Position numbers and translations under genes: made by a program
From: Maea johnstoni
Lineage: Eukaryota; Annelida; Polychaeta; Spionida; Magelonidae
DNA: 64,000 nucleotides
NCBI GenBank assembly: GCA_963942565.1
Contig: OZ012688.1
Span: forward strand, 18,123,446 to 18,187,445
Direction: 5' to 3'
In this document: piece after piece, positions 12,532-25,163 of the stretch
How the letters are laid out: each line of letters begins with the position of its first letter
Numbering within the stretch: the first letter of the stretch is position 1
Notes under the pieces: model-generated
The model's input: the letters and a program-made list of their open reading frames with translations, nothing else
Databases searched by the model: none
Told to the model about the DNA's origin: nothing

Positions 12532-13385
12532 GTAAGTTCACAGTCAATCCTTGTCAAACAACCTATGAAATTGGAGCCCCCATTATAATTGTATGTACCT
12601 AAGTAATTCTCACATTGAAAAATAGAAATCCCCGAATCCCGACCAAAAACTTCTCCATGAATCTGATGCTCTCTCCTCAAGCCGCTCAATTTCCTTTTAA
12701 TACCTCCTGGTTGTGCCATTACTCCATAGCCATCATAGCACAACTGTGAGGTACAACTCCTCAGCTTCTGGTGCAGCAATGCAACCAAAACGCGTTAACT
12801 CTTTACAGGATCTAACATATCTCTGCCTCCCTGTTCTGACAATTGTTGGCACTAGGAGCATATCTTTCCTTGATTTCGGAAATCTTGCAAATCTTTGTTT
12901 GAATCCAAAATCAGATCTTTCCTATCTTATTTTACCTTCTTCAGCATGTTGTTCTGTATCTCTCAATACCCAACTACCACACGCTACATTTGCCACATAC
13001 AGATAACTTTATTGTATATCACTTTTTGGTCGTTTGCACTGTATAGATTCTTAACGGAGAGTCTGTAGGGTCGACCTATGTGAATAAATATAAATAGACG
13101 TAGATGTAGTAAATCATGTTTTTGCTCCTTTTTTTAAGAAACATTTTTTTGTTCAAGTTTATTTTTGTTACCAGATCAATTTCTAGTCAAAAACTCTTTC
13201 ATATTCCTGGAAATTTTCAAGGCAAATTAATATATATGAATATATTTTGGGGGGTGCCTATAGGAAAATTTTGTCAGGCATCTTCCTCGTTAATTTCATC
13301 GTTTCGGTTCATTTATCCTTTTCCACTCCCACTAGCTTTTCCTTTAAAATATAGGTAAGGGAGTGATGTCGTAAAGCTGAGTAGC
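12532..13385. other. Non-coding stretch
   Basis: ORFs of 80-97 codons occur on both strands (12516-12788 minus, 12713-13006 plus) but overlap each other and show no family features. Pyrimidine-rich from 13100 to 13340. Confidence 0.3.
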
Positions 13386-13545
13386 TGCTTACCACCCCGG
13401 AACCACTTCCACATAGTTCCGGACATGTCCAGTGGTGGCGCCATTTCCCAAGTAGCGTAGTGATGTGCCTCACAGGAAACAGGCAGAATTGATCAACACA
13501 ACCGAGCGTACAGACGTGAATCTGAGAACTGGAACATAAATCTAG
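13386..13545 (+). other. Possible 5' untranslated exon and start of a plus-strand gene
   Basis: A locally GC- and CpG-richer segment ends at AATCTAG followed by GTAAGTAAC, a strong donor. No long frame is present, which suits a leader exon. The next candidate exon on this strand (15360-15610) begins with an acceptor one base before an ATG. The start position is a guess. Confidence 0.3.
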
Positions 13546-13624
13546 GTAAGTAACAATGAATAACCTGATATATTAACTGGTTATGTATAAATGTGTACTG
13601 TCTGTGTGGGTCACTAAGTTGCCA

Positions 13625-13965
13625 CGGCTTAGTGATACTCAACTTTTGGATAAAAGGTTTTGAATAAATAGGGACAAACGTCCCTTGAGGTACATATTAT
13701 ATAAATCCCTCCTAATTCCATATTTCCAAGCGGTGCTATATGCCTTTTCAAGGTCAAAAAAGATAGACACCACATGTTCTCCGTTTGAAAATCCCTCCCT
13801 TACAAAAGTTTCAAAATGAACAAGGTGCTTTAAAATCTGGTAATACATTTGGTACAGACCAGGAGCTGTGTCAATTAGGGCTTTGCCAAGCGCAGTCCTG
13901 CATGAGCTCATCTATTGAAAAGGGTTGGTTGTCTGCTTTGATATTATCTGATTAGAATCTAACTG
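13625..13965 (-). pseudogene. LINE fragment: reverse transcriptase (N-terminal palm/fingers)
   Basis: On the minus strand: an NQPFSIDEL segment, then TAPGLYQMYYQILKHL, then FVREGFSNGEHVVSIFFDLE followed by KAYSTAWKYGIRRDLYNM. The FFDLEKAYD-like motif holds the first catalytic aspartate region of reverse transcriptase. The style matches Jockey/I-type LINEs, the same broad group as the RNase H piece at 7668-8240, but the two need not come from one insertion. It has at least one frameshift near 13910 and is truncated on both sides. Confidence 0.75.
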
Positions 13966-14455
13966 GCTGTCTCCAGCCCTAGATTTGACTGATGCCATAA
14001 CTGAAAATGGCTAGGCAACGGCTGGCACCGAGCAGCGTCGGTGCTTGGCACTAGCGACGGGTATGGGCCCTGCTAAAGGCCCCCAGAATCCCAACGGTTT
14101 TTGATGGTCTGAGATTCATTCTCAGCACTTGCTGGCACTTATAATTGAAAAGTAAGTCGTTAAAAGTGATAATTTTATCTTTTTTGGGCGGTTACAGGCA
14201 TAAATGGGTTTAAAGGTATGTCTAGCTATTGCTAAAAGCACAAAAACTTGTAAGGAAAAGCAAGAATCATGCATATCACTGGATATTCAACAGTATAACT
14301 AAGACCTTCAGCATGATGAGTATTGCCTTCATGCTCTTAAACAGAATATGTTTTTGAACTATTATTGGGGATGTGGCATTTTCTTTGCTTGAATAGATTT
14401 GTTAATGATTGGCCATCTCAATGCACTCATAAACACCGTTTTATATTGGACTACT

Positions 14456-14671
14456 TTAAGCCTTCCAATGCTATTAGGGCCATTTGTGTGCAAAGCACAC
14501 GGGAGCAAATATTTTCAAAAAACATCTAAAACCCTGTCATGTTGGTATTAATTGCATAGCTCTCACTGAGTACTCTCAGATAAATACCCATGTGCCAGTA
14601 TTTCAGTCATTTCTTTTAGATTTTTAGTATCATTTTGTATGGGCCAAATTTGCCACTAATAGCGAAAGTGT
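14456..14671. mobile_element. TTAA-flanked MITE, family 2 (diverged copy)
   Basis: Starts TTAAGCCTTCCAATGCTATTAGG and contains the family core AACCCTGTCATGTTGGTATT and CTCACTGAGTACTCTCAG. The right end is worn. Confidence 0.5.
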
Positions 14672-14810
14672 AAATTGTGACTAAAGAAAGGGATGATTAC
14701 ATGAGTGGAACACCACAATCCCTAGCTAGCATAAGTGTAAATAGAAAGCTTAACAAATAATGATTAAATGCAAAGGCAAGCATTCCCTGCAAATAATCAC
14801 TATTTTCGGA

Positions 14811-15235
14811 TATCCGTAATTCATTTACGGATATCCGTAATTCATTTACGGATATCCGTAATTCATTTACGGATGTCCGAAATTCATTTACGGATATCCG
14901 TAAATAATTTCGGATATCCAAAATTCATTTTCCAATATCCAAAAATCAGAGGAATTTCGGATATCCGTAAATGAATTTCGGATATCCGTAAATGAATTTC
15001 GGATATCCGTAAATGAATTATGGATATCCGTAAATGAATTTCGGATATCCGTAAATGAATTTCGGATATCCGTAAATGAATTATGGATATCCGAAATTCA
15101 GCTTATTTTCGGATATCCATAAGTGAATTTTGGATATCCGTAAATGAATTACGGATATCCGTAATTCATTTACGGATATCCGAAATTCATTTACGGATAT
15201 CCGAAATTCCTCAGATTTTTGGATATTGGAAAATT
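14811..15235. repeat. 21-bp palindrome-core tandem repeat forming a foldback
   Basis: About 19 copies of a 21-base unit with a perfect 10-base palindrome CGGATATCCG, joined by TAATTCATTTA or its reverse complement TAAATGAATT(T/A). Orientation of the linkers switches inside the array. The segment 14928-14985 (TTTTCCAATATCCAAAAATC...) is repeated inverted at 15175-15232 (...GATTTTTGGATATTGGAAAA), so the array sits in a ~305-bp foldback. Confidence 0.85.
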
Positions 15236-15359
15236 GTTTCCTGCCTTCATTCAGTAGAGAGTTCTATAAAAAGTAGTCCCACTTCCTGTTAAGATATAAA
15301 TTCTGAAGATGAATGCTAGTTTTCAAGCAAGTTAACTTTGTTTTTCCTAAATATTACAG

Positions 15360-15610
15360 TATGAATGATAATATGGGAAGACTCTCTGAGTTCTTTAAAG
15401 AAATACATCAGTTGATGAGCAATGATGGTACTTTAGAGGAGGTGCAACTGCGAATTTCAGAAGCTAATGCAATGTTAAACAGACTTAAGCCAGACTTGGA
15501 ACAGGATGTCATACAGAATTTGGACAACATTATCCAGGCAATGAAAGATGACCTGAAGAATTTGAAAACCACAGTACATAAAGGATTTGCAGCAGAGAGG
15601 TCTAAAACAG
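15360..15610 (+). CDS. Possible first coding exon, helical/coiled-coil N-terminus, with a GC-type donor
   Basis: ATG at 15361 lies one base after an acceptor (CCTAAATATTACAG). The frame runs 83 codons: MNDNMGRLSEFFKEIHQLMS, LRISEANAMLNRLKPDLEQD, IIQAMKDDLKNLKTTVHKGF. It is rich in E, K, L and Q with few helix breakers, so an amphipathic or coiled-coil helix is likely. The frame meets a stop at 15616, but AACAG/GCAAGT just before it is an excellent GC-AG donor. The style resembles short helical N-termini of integrase-like multi-copy proteins of aquatic animals; that is inference only. No following exon in phase 1 was found with confidence. Confidence 0.4.
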
Positions 15611-16061
15611 GCAAGTGATCAGTCATATTTTGAAGTAGCTTTTGATACTATCATATGATAAAACATATCAGATGTGCTTTCAATCGGTTTTCTGATTTAC
15701 ATAAACATATGAATAGGCGATTACCATTTTAGGAAATCTTTAATAAGCAGTTTGTCTTATATTTACCAATAATCATCTTTCAAGGTGTGAGTTTAGTGGT
15801 GGGTGTGATCTGGCTTAAAATTCATTGACAAATGCAACACTTTGGCATATATACTTTTTTATTTCTCTAAGAGATGATTTTAGATTAATGCTTCAGCATC
15901 ATCAAAAATCAACTTCACAATTCCAAATAAATACCCCTTCTCAGACTGAACATTAGGGAGTGCATATGGTCTATGTGAGTTGGAAGTCTCTGTGAAAAGC
16001 AAATGTTCGCCGAAGTTGACTAACCAGTGAAGTTTTATCACTGACCTTATATAAATGGCAC

Positions 16062-16238
16062 CAATGCAAGGAAACTGGTGGGCAAGAAGAATAAGCATGT
16101 ACCACATAAGGGAATCCTGGCGGGGACAGCTAATGTGCAAGTGAACCAGCCTGAAGGTGTTTCATTCTGGGATCCCAGCCATTATGGGATGACCACCCTC
16201 AAGAAAATTATTCAAGGAGGTGTTTTCTTCACTAAAAG
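16062..16238 (+). pseudogene. Unidentified coding-like piece
   Basis: Open frame including KKNKHVPHKGILAGTANVQV, then NQPEGVSFWDPSHYGMTTLK and KIIQGGVFFTKR. The composition looks like real protein and a GT follows at 16239, though the donor is weak. I do not recognise it. Confidence 0.3.
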
Positions 16239-16319
16239 GTATATTTCTTTCAATAAATAGGTAACGTTAGGGACTATCCTTTAAACGTCTTTTTATTTAA
16301 TATATATACTGCATATAGG

Positions 16320-16635
16320 TGCTTGCCAACTACGTTAAGGTCCATTCCCTGCAGGCAAACCTGCCTATGGGGATCCCGCAGAGACTAATGCTTGGTAACC
16401 AGGCATCAGAACAACTAGACCAATGCCTATCCCTCATGTATGATCCCTGATGCACATAAAATATCAACGGCTGCACTTAAACCAGAGCTATCCAATCCAC
16501 AGCATATAAATAGCACCAAGTTGCTTAAATGGCATATATCAGTCAGGGAGTTTCTAGCAAGCCACCAAGTGCACATTATTAAAGTTCATAGAGACTTTTC
16601 CAGAATATTAAGAATCAATAATCAAACTGGCCAAG
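16320..16635 (+). pseudogene. Unidentified coding-like piece, two frames
   Basis: Frame 1 (16320-16448) reads VLANYVKVHSLQANLPMG then IPQRLMLGNQASEQLDQC before a stop. Frame 2 (16440-16635) reads MIPDAHKISTAALKPELS then LLKWHISVREFLASHQVH, followed by CCAAG/GTGAGT, a good donor. Together with 16062-16238 it may be a decayed protein gene or transposon ORF on the plus strand. Confidence 0.3.
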
Positions 16636-16989
16636 GTGAGTAGGCTTCTGTGTGTTCCTGAAGAGGGAACATTGGCACGTTTCACCGCTAAAACCTTGGA
16701 CAAGGTAACAATTAATGGTCAGTATACAGTAGTTTGTTGCAAGCTAGAAAGATAGCTACCATACCTATTGTCAAACTTTCCTGAGCTTCTTGCTATTAGT
16801 TTGCTCACTCAATTATAATCTAGGTGAACAAGAATGACAACACTGGTTAGGTGATGTATTTTTATATTATTATGTTTTTGTTATATTATTAAGTTTAAAA
16901 TGTATATGTAGATGTATTTACAATATATGGATGGTCAGTAATGGATTTATATTTCAGTAAAAAAAGATTTAACATTTCATTTTCTTTAG

Positions 16990-17108
16990 AAGCTGCTCAT
17001 GGATCTGGTTGTACCCAGCAACTAGGATCAGGGTATCATCCTACACTGGCTGGAGCTTCAGGGGGAAATATGAGGATTATGAGGAAATGAAGGAAGAATC
17101 CATTGTTG
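16990..17108 (+). CDS. Possible small exon, product unknown
   Basis: Bounded by TTTTCTTTAG and TTG/GTGAGTTTG. One frame is open throughout: SCSWIWLYPATRIRVSSYTG then WSFRGKYEDYEEMKEESIV. Its phases do not match those of the neighbouring candidate pieces, so this is weak. Confidence 0.2.
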
Positions 17109-19965
17109 GTGAGTTTGTAAAAGAGTTAAGGAAGAAAAGTATACGTATGTTGAGTGACCATAAGAACAGTAAATAGTGGAACAGTAGGAGTCTCCAACCC
17201 TGAGATCTTCCAAAACTGAATGGTGAACTATATGTTGAAAAAGAATTAGAGTACACTGCAAGAAAAATGGAATTTACTTTAAAATTAAACCCAGGTATAC
17301 ATGGGGTATAAAATTTACTTTATCTTTACTGTTAAATATATACCAAGTTTACTTACGGAAGTAAACCTAATATTTATTTGAGTTTATCATGCATTTATTT
17401 TTATGTAAATGTTAATATTAACTCATTCATTAAACCTGAGGTAAACCTAAAATTTTATGTTAACTCATTCATTAACCTGAAGTAAACAACAAATTTATTG
17501 AAGATTAGCAAGTTTATTTTTGTGTAAAGATGAATGCACTCATTAATCTAACCCCAAGTATATTTCATAATATATTCCAATGTGTTCATTTAGATTAACG
17601 TCATTCTTAAAACGTATTTTGTGTGTAACTTGTCTAAATGTGGATATAAACACATTCAATAAACTCTCTGTGTAATTGATAAAATATATTCAATCCATTG
17701 TGTTCATTTAATCTGAGGCAAGGATTTATATATGTTTATTATGTGTTACTCTATTGGGTAGATGTGAAGCAATATCCTTCAATATTCCTTACGTAAGTTC
17801 ATTTCGTTAATGTTAATATAAACTAATTAAAGCCAAAGAATGGGATGAAAACATTGGTCAAAATGGTCTCAAAGGAATCTGCATGGTCGAAGCAGACACC
17901 CATGTTGTTTGGGACAAATTTAACACGGAGGGCACAAAGGGGCCCGGCCTTAATTCTCGTGGTCGTACCACACTAGAAAGTTTCTTGGTCGAGATTTGTG
18001 GCAGCAGACAACTCCTCATGTGCAATATTTTGTTTTGATATCCATGCTTATGGGCCAGCCAAAGACACCACCTAGTGGTGATGATCTTGCTGTACTAAAT
18101 TATCGCCTTCATTCATCAGGGACGCCAGAATGTCCAGCATAATTTGACTCAGTTTTTACTCTATCCTACATTTACCTGACATGTCAACTCAGTAGTGTAT
18201 TGCCTGAAAGCTCTCCTGATGAGTAACACATTAGAAATAAAAATTGTAATGTTTTTTTCAGGAGTCTCCCTCAAACAGTGACCAAGCATTGGTAGAAGAT
18301 TGGGAGAAGTGTAAATCAAATATGAGAGAAACTGATTCCATCTTCTTGACATGTCCACTGATTCTGGGCCATACTTCCAGGCCAGCTGATTTTCCAGCTT
18401 CCAGCACTGTAAAACCGGCTTCAGGATTAAGTGATTACTTGGCCGCACATTATAAAAATTCCAACAGAATTGTTTTAGTTTTAGTCTGGGCATACACAGG
18501 ATTGAAACTTAATATAGGTGTGCACGTAGCACACTTTTATTTATTGATTTTAGAATTTCGCCAAGGAAACTTATTGACTGGGATCTTCAACCATTACGCT
18601 TCACCTATATACCCCAAATTATCCGAAAGCTTGTATCATATAGGCACAAAAAATTAGCTGTTTGGACAGTAGCAATTCTAGCATATGTCGATCAAAGTCC
18701 ACAAGATTTGATTGCTATGCCAGGTGCAAAACCCGAATAAAATGCGTTTACGAAAAAAAGAATGACAGCACCTTTGAACAACTGGTAACTTCTGGAAAAA
18801 ATGCCACATTTTTGCTTCAGTTTTAAATAGTTATGCACACTGACCAGTGAATAAATTGTTATGTCTCCTCGCATTAATAAGCTCTCATATTTGTCTATTG
18901 TAATCAAAGATATCAAACATTCTATGAACGAAACAACATCATACTAAGAAAGTATATAAGAAGCAACTCTTGTCACTTTTTTTGGTTTTTGTCAGAACAA
19001 AATTATCCTGCTCTAGTTTCCTACCTCCACGTGGTGAGCAGGGGGCAACGGAACAACACTGTCAACATGGGAAGTCAGCCACTAAGTTACTTTGATGTGA
19101 CAATTTTTTTAAGGACGTGATACTATGATTCCAATCTTGAAAGAATTTCCCAATTGACAGTGCTGCTCCAGCAGAAGGAAATGAACAATAGTAGTAGTAG
19201 TAGGAGGAGTAGTAGTCAATGTGAAAAGAAATTGTTGAACGACATCTTTTGATAAATACATTGCATGCATTGGACTGAAAACAAAGAGGTAAGCATTCTA
19301 TCATACAACCTTTATATATCTTTATTCTAAGGGGGTAACTCAGTCCAATGGTTAGGTTCTTCCATGTCCTCTGCCATGTTTACAAAGAGCCCGAGGGCCC
19401 CAGGTGTACAAAGTAGTACAGTGCATTTAATACCAGGCAGCGTTATTCAGTAAACCACTGATTAAGTATGCCTGAAAAATGTCTTGATTAGACAGTGATT
19501 GCAATTGGGGAAGAAATGTATATGTATATGTGTGTGTGTGTGTGTGAAAGCAGAACAAGACCCTAACTTGCCCTGCTCGGCAAGTATTGTTTTGGGCACA
19601 GTGTAACTCACCCTTATTAAAACAGAGTGGCTTGGCAAGTGGAAGTGCAAGTAAACCCTGATTTAAAAGGGAATTGCAGTATTTTATCTCAGAAGAACAG
19701 TGTATAAGGAGAATCATTTTCCCTAAAAGGAAATTGAATGCATATGTCAAGTTTAGTGCATTACTACATTGACCAGACTCTCTAGAACATCCCTGACATG
19801 CCAGAACCAAATGCGGCTGGTCATGCATTTTAGAATAAAGCAGAGACAATATAGAATAACAATCCATCTTAACGACAACTCACATTTTCGGTTTTCATTC
19901 ATTCATACAGAAAAATCTTGAACGTAAAGGAAAAACTATGTATAGCCATATACCCATGTCCTTAT
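17109..19965. other. AT-rich region with degenerate GTAAACCTNA repeats
   Basis: From 17270 to 17560 the words AAGTAAAC, TAAACCT and ACTCATTCATTAA recur, suggesting an old low-complexity or foldback element. An ORF at 18289-18657 (+) follows a TTTTTTTCAG acceptor at 18261 but matches no family I know and is overlapped by an equally long minus ORF. A (TG)n tract is at 19526-19546. A repeat with GCAGAACAAGACCCTAACTTG (19550-19680) is also found at 33745-33880. Confidence 0.35.
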
Positions 19966-20170
19966 GGCTGTGTGGTCTAGACTTTGCCACTGAATGCTAG
20001 CCGTCTCTCACTAATACCCGGGTTCCAATCTTGTCTGGGGCAAGTGGGAAAGTTGCCAGTGACTCGGGGTTAGGCGTAGGTATTTCGCCAGGTTCTCTGG
20101 TTTCCTCCACCAGTTACAACTGGCTTGTCACAACTTAACTTCAATATGGCATCAAAAGTGATGAAAAACA
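19966..20170 (+). mobile_element. tRNA-derived SINE with conserved core
   Basis: The head has an A-box-like TGTGGTCTAGA and a B-box-like GGGTTCCAATC. The body GTTGCCAGTGACTCGGGGTT...GGTTTCCTCCACC is a SINE core-like domain. Fragments of the same core occur inverted near 24928-24960 and 51262-51300. Confidence 0.6.
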
Positions 20171-22476
20171 AAATTCTATTGGTCTATGAAGACTTATGGT
20201 TGTAGGGCCATGTCTGCAATGTGTATATGAGGCTAAGTTCTAGAACCCTAATTTCTTACAAGATAGAAGTCCCAAATCTCAGGGTATCTTACAAGGTCTT
20301 AAAAGGACTCTCACCTCTTCTTTTCATATTGTGATACTTTCTCTGAACTGATTTCAATGATAAGACTACTCTCTTGAAGAACATGTTCCCTGCATTAGAA
20401 AATCTATGAACATCAAGTCCATATCTTCAAGAACAAGGTTAGTTACTTAGTCAATGACATAATTCCAAAAAGGGTAATGCAATTTGTTGAGAAAATGAGC
20501 CCCAGTCAAAACCAGCTTCGATTATACTGGTATGTTTTGCCAGTGATTTTCCAATGGGGATCAGCATCCATTCCTATAGCAATGATACTGAAGTTCATTT
20601 TCATGATTCAGATGCTTGTCCATAGGGCTGACAGCATACTATACTGACGCCTTGAAATGTCCCCCAATGTACAATAGTAGGAGCCCAATTCATTGGATCA
20701 CTCAGCTATCAGAACAAACTTCCAGTTGTAGCAGGTTAACTACATAAATAGTCATTTCTAACAATTAAATTACCTACCACCTAAGTAAATTAACAGCTAT
20801 AACTTGCAGGTTCTAATTTTACTTGAGCATGTTTCAGAATCCAAAGTATTCTAAAAAATATATAAACTCAAATTAACATCTCTTCGCCTGAAGTGCATTA
20901 CTTCAACAACTATAATATTTGAATTACTCTAATAAAGGTAATTGCTTTATATTATCTCATCCAAGTAGTAAGAGGTCAAAACAATATACATATATTGATT
21001 TATTTTCATTGTTTTGGGAGCATTTTCATTTAATGCATTGACACTTTTTCTACAATACTAACAGGCTATTATTTTATAGACATTGTGGCCTTGAAGCAAT
21101 CGTTCATTTATTCCAAATAAATGAACCATCTAGTGAGCCTTGCTTTCTAAAACAGAATCACAGCTTTCCTCAATGGCAACATAATTGACATAAATGTGGT
21201 GCTACCTGGACATCTCTGCAAAAGGGAAATTCGCTTTTTTGTAAACAAGTATGAAAGTGAAAGTGCAAATTTTTCAAAAGTAACAAAGGCCAGCAGTATC
21301 CTTAAAACTATCATTAAGATATCATATCATTTAGGAAATAATGAGTACATTGTGTTGTGTTGCAAAATTTTAAAGATGCCAATCCCTACATATGAACAAA
21401 CACAAAAAGGTCAAACCTTACATCTCATTAAGAACAAACACATGGGAAAAGTGTCAACGTTTTAGTTCACAAAACATTCATACAAGAGTTCATTAAAATG
21501 TTTTATTTTTTTCCTTTGAAAATAATCCAACACTTCTTTCATCACTTAAATCATATTTTCTAATTTTACGATCTGCATAAACATATAGGTTTCTACAGGT
21601 GTCTCTATCAGTTAAAATATACAGCAAATCAACACAAATGATATCTACACGCAAGTATAAATTATCACCAAGTCACATTTCACAATGTCACAACAATATG
21701 ATAAAATATAGATAACTAACATCTTGTCAACACAGAATAATTAGTGCTAAACATAAAAAAAGTTACCAGATGTAACACAATGTCCTTTCTGTGATAAAAA
21801 CAATCTTCAAATACCCAGAAACTCATGGCTGTTTTACAGAACATACCCTATACCACATTTTCCCAAACAGTCATCATTTCCTCATCACCAATTTTACTGA
21901 TAGGTTAGCTACTTGATACATAACTGCGTTTAATTCTACATCTTAATTAATTCCCACAGTGAGAGAAGTTGATTCATGTAAAAATACAGCTCATCAATGA
22001 AAGCTTGCCATTTTCTATTTGGTCATGATTTCCAGGAAATAGAACATGATTCATCACTAGTTTCATCATATATTTCCAGTAAATTCTTCTGATTATTTTT
22101 CTCTTATAAGCATTATTGGGAAAGCTCATTACTGCATTATTTTCAAGTGTGTCATGGTTAATGGTACATAAAATAAACTACACATACTACATGCTATGTA
22201 ATTCCTGCAAGGGGGTACAGTTATATTTGATGACACCCTTCTCCAGATATCTAGGCAATGCATAAACTCAGATCATGCTTTGGTTTTCGCTCTGCTTTCA
22301 CTATTGCATACTTCTTTATGTATCGCGTTAAACACCTGTGAGACCTGTTTTTTTCTACATACAAGTGCATCACATGATTTTCCATTAATTTTTCGAGAGG
22401 ACTATTATAGCTAACGAGTCACTGGTGGTCAGACCTATCAGGTATCAAATATCAGGGGTCAGAATAATGCACTTAA
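20171..22476. other. AT-rich DNA, nothing recognised
   Basis: No ORF with family features, no clear terminal repeats and no strong splice-bounded frames were seen. Confidence 0.4.
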
Positions 22477-22695
22477 GTTCAACCCATTCATGCCTGTAGT
22501 GCCTAAAACCACTAGACTTTTTGGTCATATTTCTCCAATAAAAACGATTTTCAGAAAATATTTTAAGAGGAAATATTTGACCAGAATCCAATCCACTGGA
22601 AAATACTTTATGAATTTATGATTAATTCCATTTTTTATAGTATCACAGGTCCAGATGACAACTGTGGAGGACATCTCCAAGCATGAATGGGTTAA
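22477..22695. mobile_element. TTAA-flanked MITE, family 1
   Basis: Ends AACCCATTCATGCC and GCATGAATGGGTTAA. The left flank reads TTC where TTAA is expected. The interior holds the family foldback (TTTAAGAGGAAATATTTGAC). Confidence 0.65.
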
Positions 22696-25163
22696 AGAAG
22701 GTAACTGCTGCCCTAGCAATGTTTGTTGGAGACAAACATTTCAACTAGGCAGATACCTTGCCAGTACACCTAGTACAACTTAAAGTGTGAACCTTTTTGA
22801 ATGTTTCCATTTAAGTATTCCCAGTACAGTAAAATCAACTTTGTAAACATCCATTTTTTATTGGAATCTCTTTAAAAATGTCTTCTGGATCTATGATATT
22901 TTTTGATAAAGGTTTGCTTATAGAGTATAATTTTGTAATTTATTGGCAAAGAGATGAAGGTGGAGTTGTGAAAAAAAGATTCACCCTCGGTTGTCATCAA
23001 AGACTGTCACCAACATAGGTAGATTCAGGGAAATACATCCCCTTGATCCGCAACCCCATAGGTACTGCATGCTAGCCTCTATGGCATCTGCGGCTCGGGT
23101 TACGCACTGTAGCCTGGGGTTGTATTGGTCACGTGATCTGTGCAGTAAGCGTGCACTGGCAGGCTTGGGGATGTCATCCTATCTAGGTCAGATAGTGAGA
23201 GGCAGCGAAATTTGATGATTTATGACCAGTGCCCACTCCCTGTCTACTTCGCTCAGGTAGATTGTTTTGTGCATTCCGGGCATGAATGAGTTAAGGTCAA
23301 TATTGGAAGAATATGTTCTAAGCACCAATGTTCTAAATGCTTTACCATACAACCAGATTTAGCATCAACAGTATAGCAAAACCGTGTTAAAAATTTCCAA
23401 ATAAATCAACATTTCTTCTTCTCTTGAATTTAAGGACAAAAAGACAAATGGTCATAGAATTGACATTTTTAAGTACAGTTATCTTAACTTCAGGGTAGGT
23501 CCGATTAAACAATTCATACAAGAGTTGTACTAAAGATCTTACAAAATATGGATGGGAATGACAGGTGTTCACATACATGCAATGATTATCTCTCATTTCA
23601 GTCAATAATTTTCTCAACCAATTTGCCGTGTCAGTTTAGACAGAGTACGGCAACTTCTGAGCTCATTGAATAGTATAGCTTTTGAAAATATATTCAGAGA
23701 GCTGTGAAACTTATTAATACTTTTTTCTTAATATTGCTTTGTTAATCTATATGTCAAACCATGCATACACTCTAAGTTTCAATGGGTTGTTAGTGATCAG
23801 GGTTTTCAGTTGTATAACTTCACTGCTAGGAGGTTTCTAAATTACCTTACATTATTGTTTCTCTTCCAATTGAGTTCAGTTTAAGGATAAGTCCTGCAAC
23901 ACCCTATAATTTTACAAATGATTCTTTTTAAGAAAGTCATAAATATTACACTCAATGTAAATAGGTAAATGTTGTGCACTTTTCAAGTTTCACTCTTAAA
24001 TCATCCAGAGTCGTCCTGGAAAAAACATGCAAAATATAATAGATTGCCTTCTGCCAGCATGCATGCCAAGAGTATGTTGGGTCTAGTACATCATGATGGG
24101 TTTGAATATTTTGATTTTGAAACTGTATTCACATTCAAGAGCCTCTGCTACCAATTGATCTCTCCATGTCAGATCTCCTCGACAATGGTTATCTGAATCT
24201 ACCATGCTTTTAAAATAATTTTTTGGATTAAAATATGAAAAATAAATTTACAATTTACATAAAAGAGTGGTTGGCAGGTTTCTCATAGGCATTTTTCCTT
24301 CAAATTAATTTTCCAAAATACTTACGTTTGTGAGATATCACCCAAATAGTCTAGACGTTTTTGTGGCAAAGTAGTCATGAATTGGTTTATAAGCGCCCGC
24401 TATAGAACTAGGCAACCTACTGCATCTGGTGTTGACAGGTCCTTCATGTGCTTTGTGCAGTGTATTCTTTTTTTTTTCATTTTATTTCATGTTTCAGTTG
24501 TTGTCAGAGAAAGCTTGCTGTGTCTCATGCCAATAATTGGTCAAGCTCTGGTAATAAAATCCAGCTTCAGGCATGCGAGAAAGTTGCAAGAAACTTGGGG
24601 TTAGTTTTTTCGTGTCCTTGGGTAATCTGGTTTCGACCACCTCTTCTTGCTACTGGTGAATGGCAAAACAAATGACAGCTACATGATATTTGGTCATACA
24701 ATTATACAATAAAGAATTTGTTGGTAAAACTTAAGTAATGCCAAGTCGAAACAACATACTTCAAGATAGGTTAAGTCATTTTTGGCTGGTACAGGCAGGA
24801 ATGGGTGAGAATTTGATGATAGGTGGAATGTAGTCCCGTTAACCCTTCCAATTTCGCTATGCTGAGGCTAAATCTTGACTGACCAGTTGTTAATACTGGA
24901 GAAATCAGAGTAGCTGGGTATGAACATTGACTAACCCCAAGTCACTGGCAGCTTTGTCACATGTGCCAAAAGACACTGTTTTCACACATGTGCTAGGACA
25001 CAAACGTGCTCATTCACACTTCAATTATGCATATAAATGTATATTTTCCACATGCACTTTGTGTAAAATATGTCGTTTTTGTAAAAAACAAACTCCATCC
25101 ATTTTGACCAATACAGGATTGTATTTTGATATCCTGCTTCATTCAAATGTCCAAACATTTCCC
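22696..25163. other. Intergenic or 3' region, mostly featureless
   Basis: Contains a worn repeat ending GGCATGAATGAGTTAA at about 23295, SINE core debris near 24930, and no recognised gene. It lies beyond the 3' end of the NHE8 gene. A possible polyadenylation signal (AATAAA on the minus strand) is near 24484, too far from the stop to be assigned with confidence. Confidence 0.3.

Noticed and set aside
14811-15235. CRISPR-like array
   Set aside because: There are no unique spacers between the 21-base units, the linkers are the same few variants, and the DNA is eukaryotic.
18161-18657. Overlapping ORFs of 110 and 122 residues on opposite strands
   Set aside because: Neither has recognisable content, they overlap, and the acceptor before the plus ORF does not match the phase of neighbouring candidate exons.
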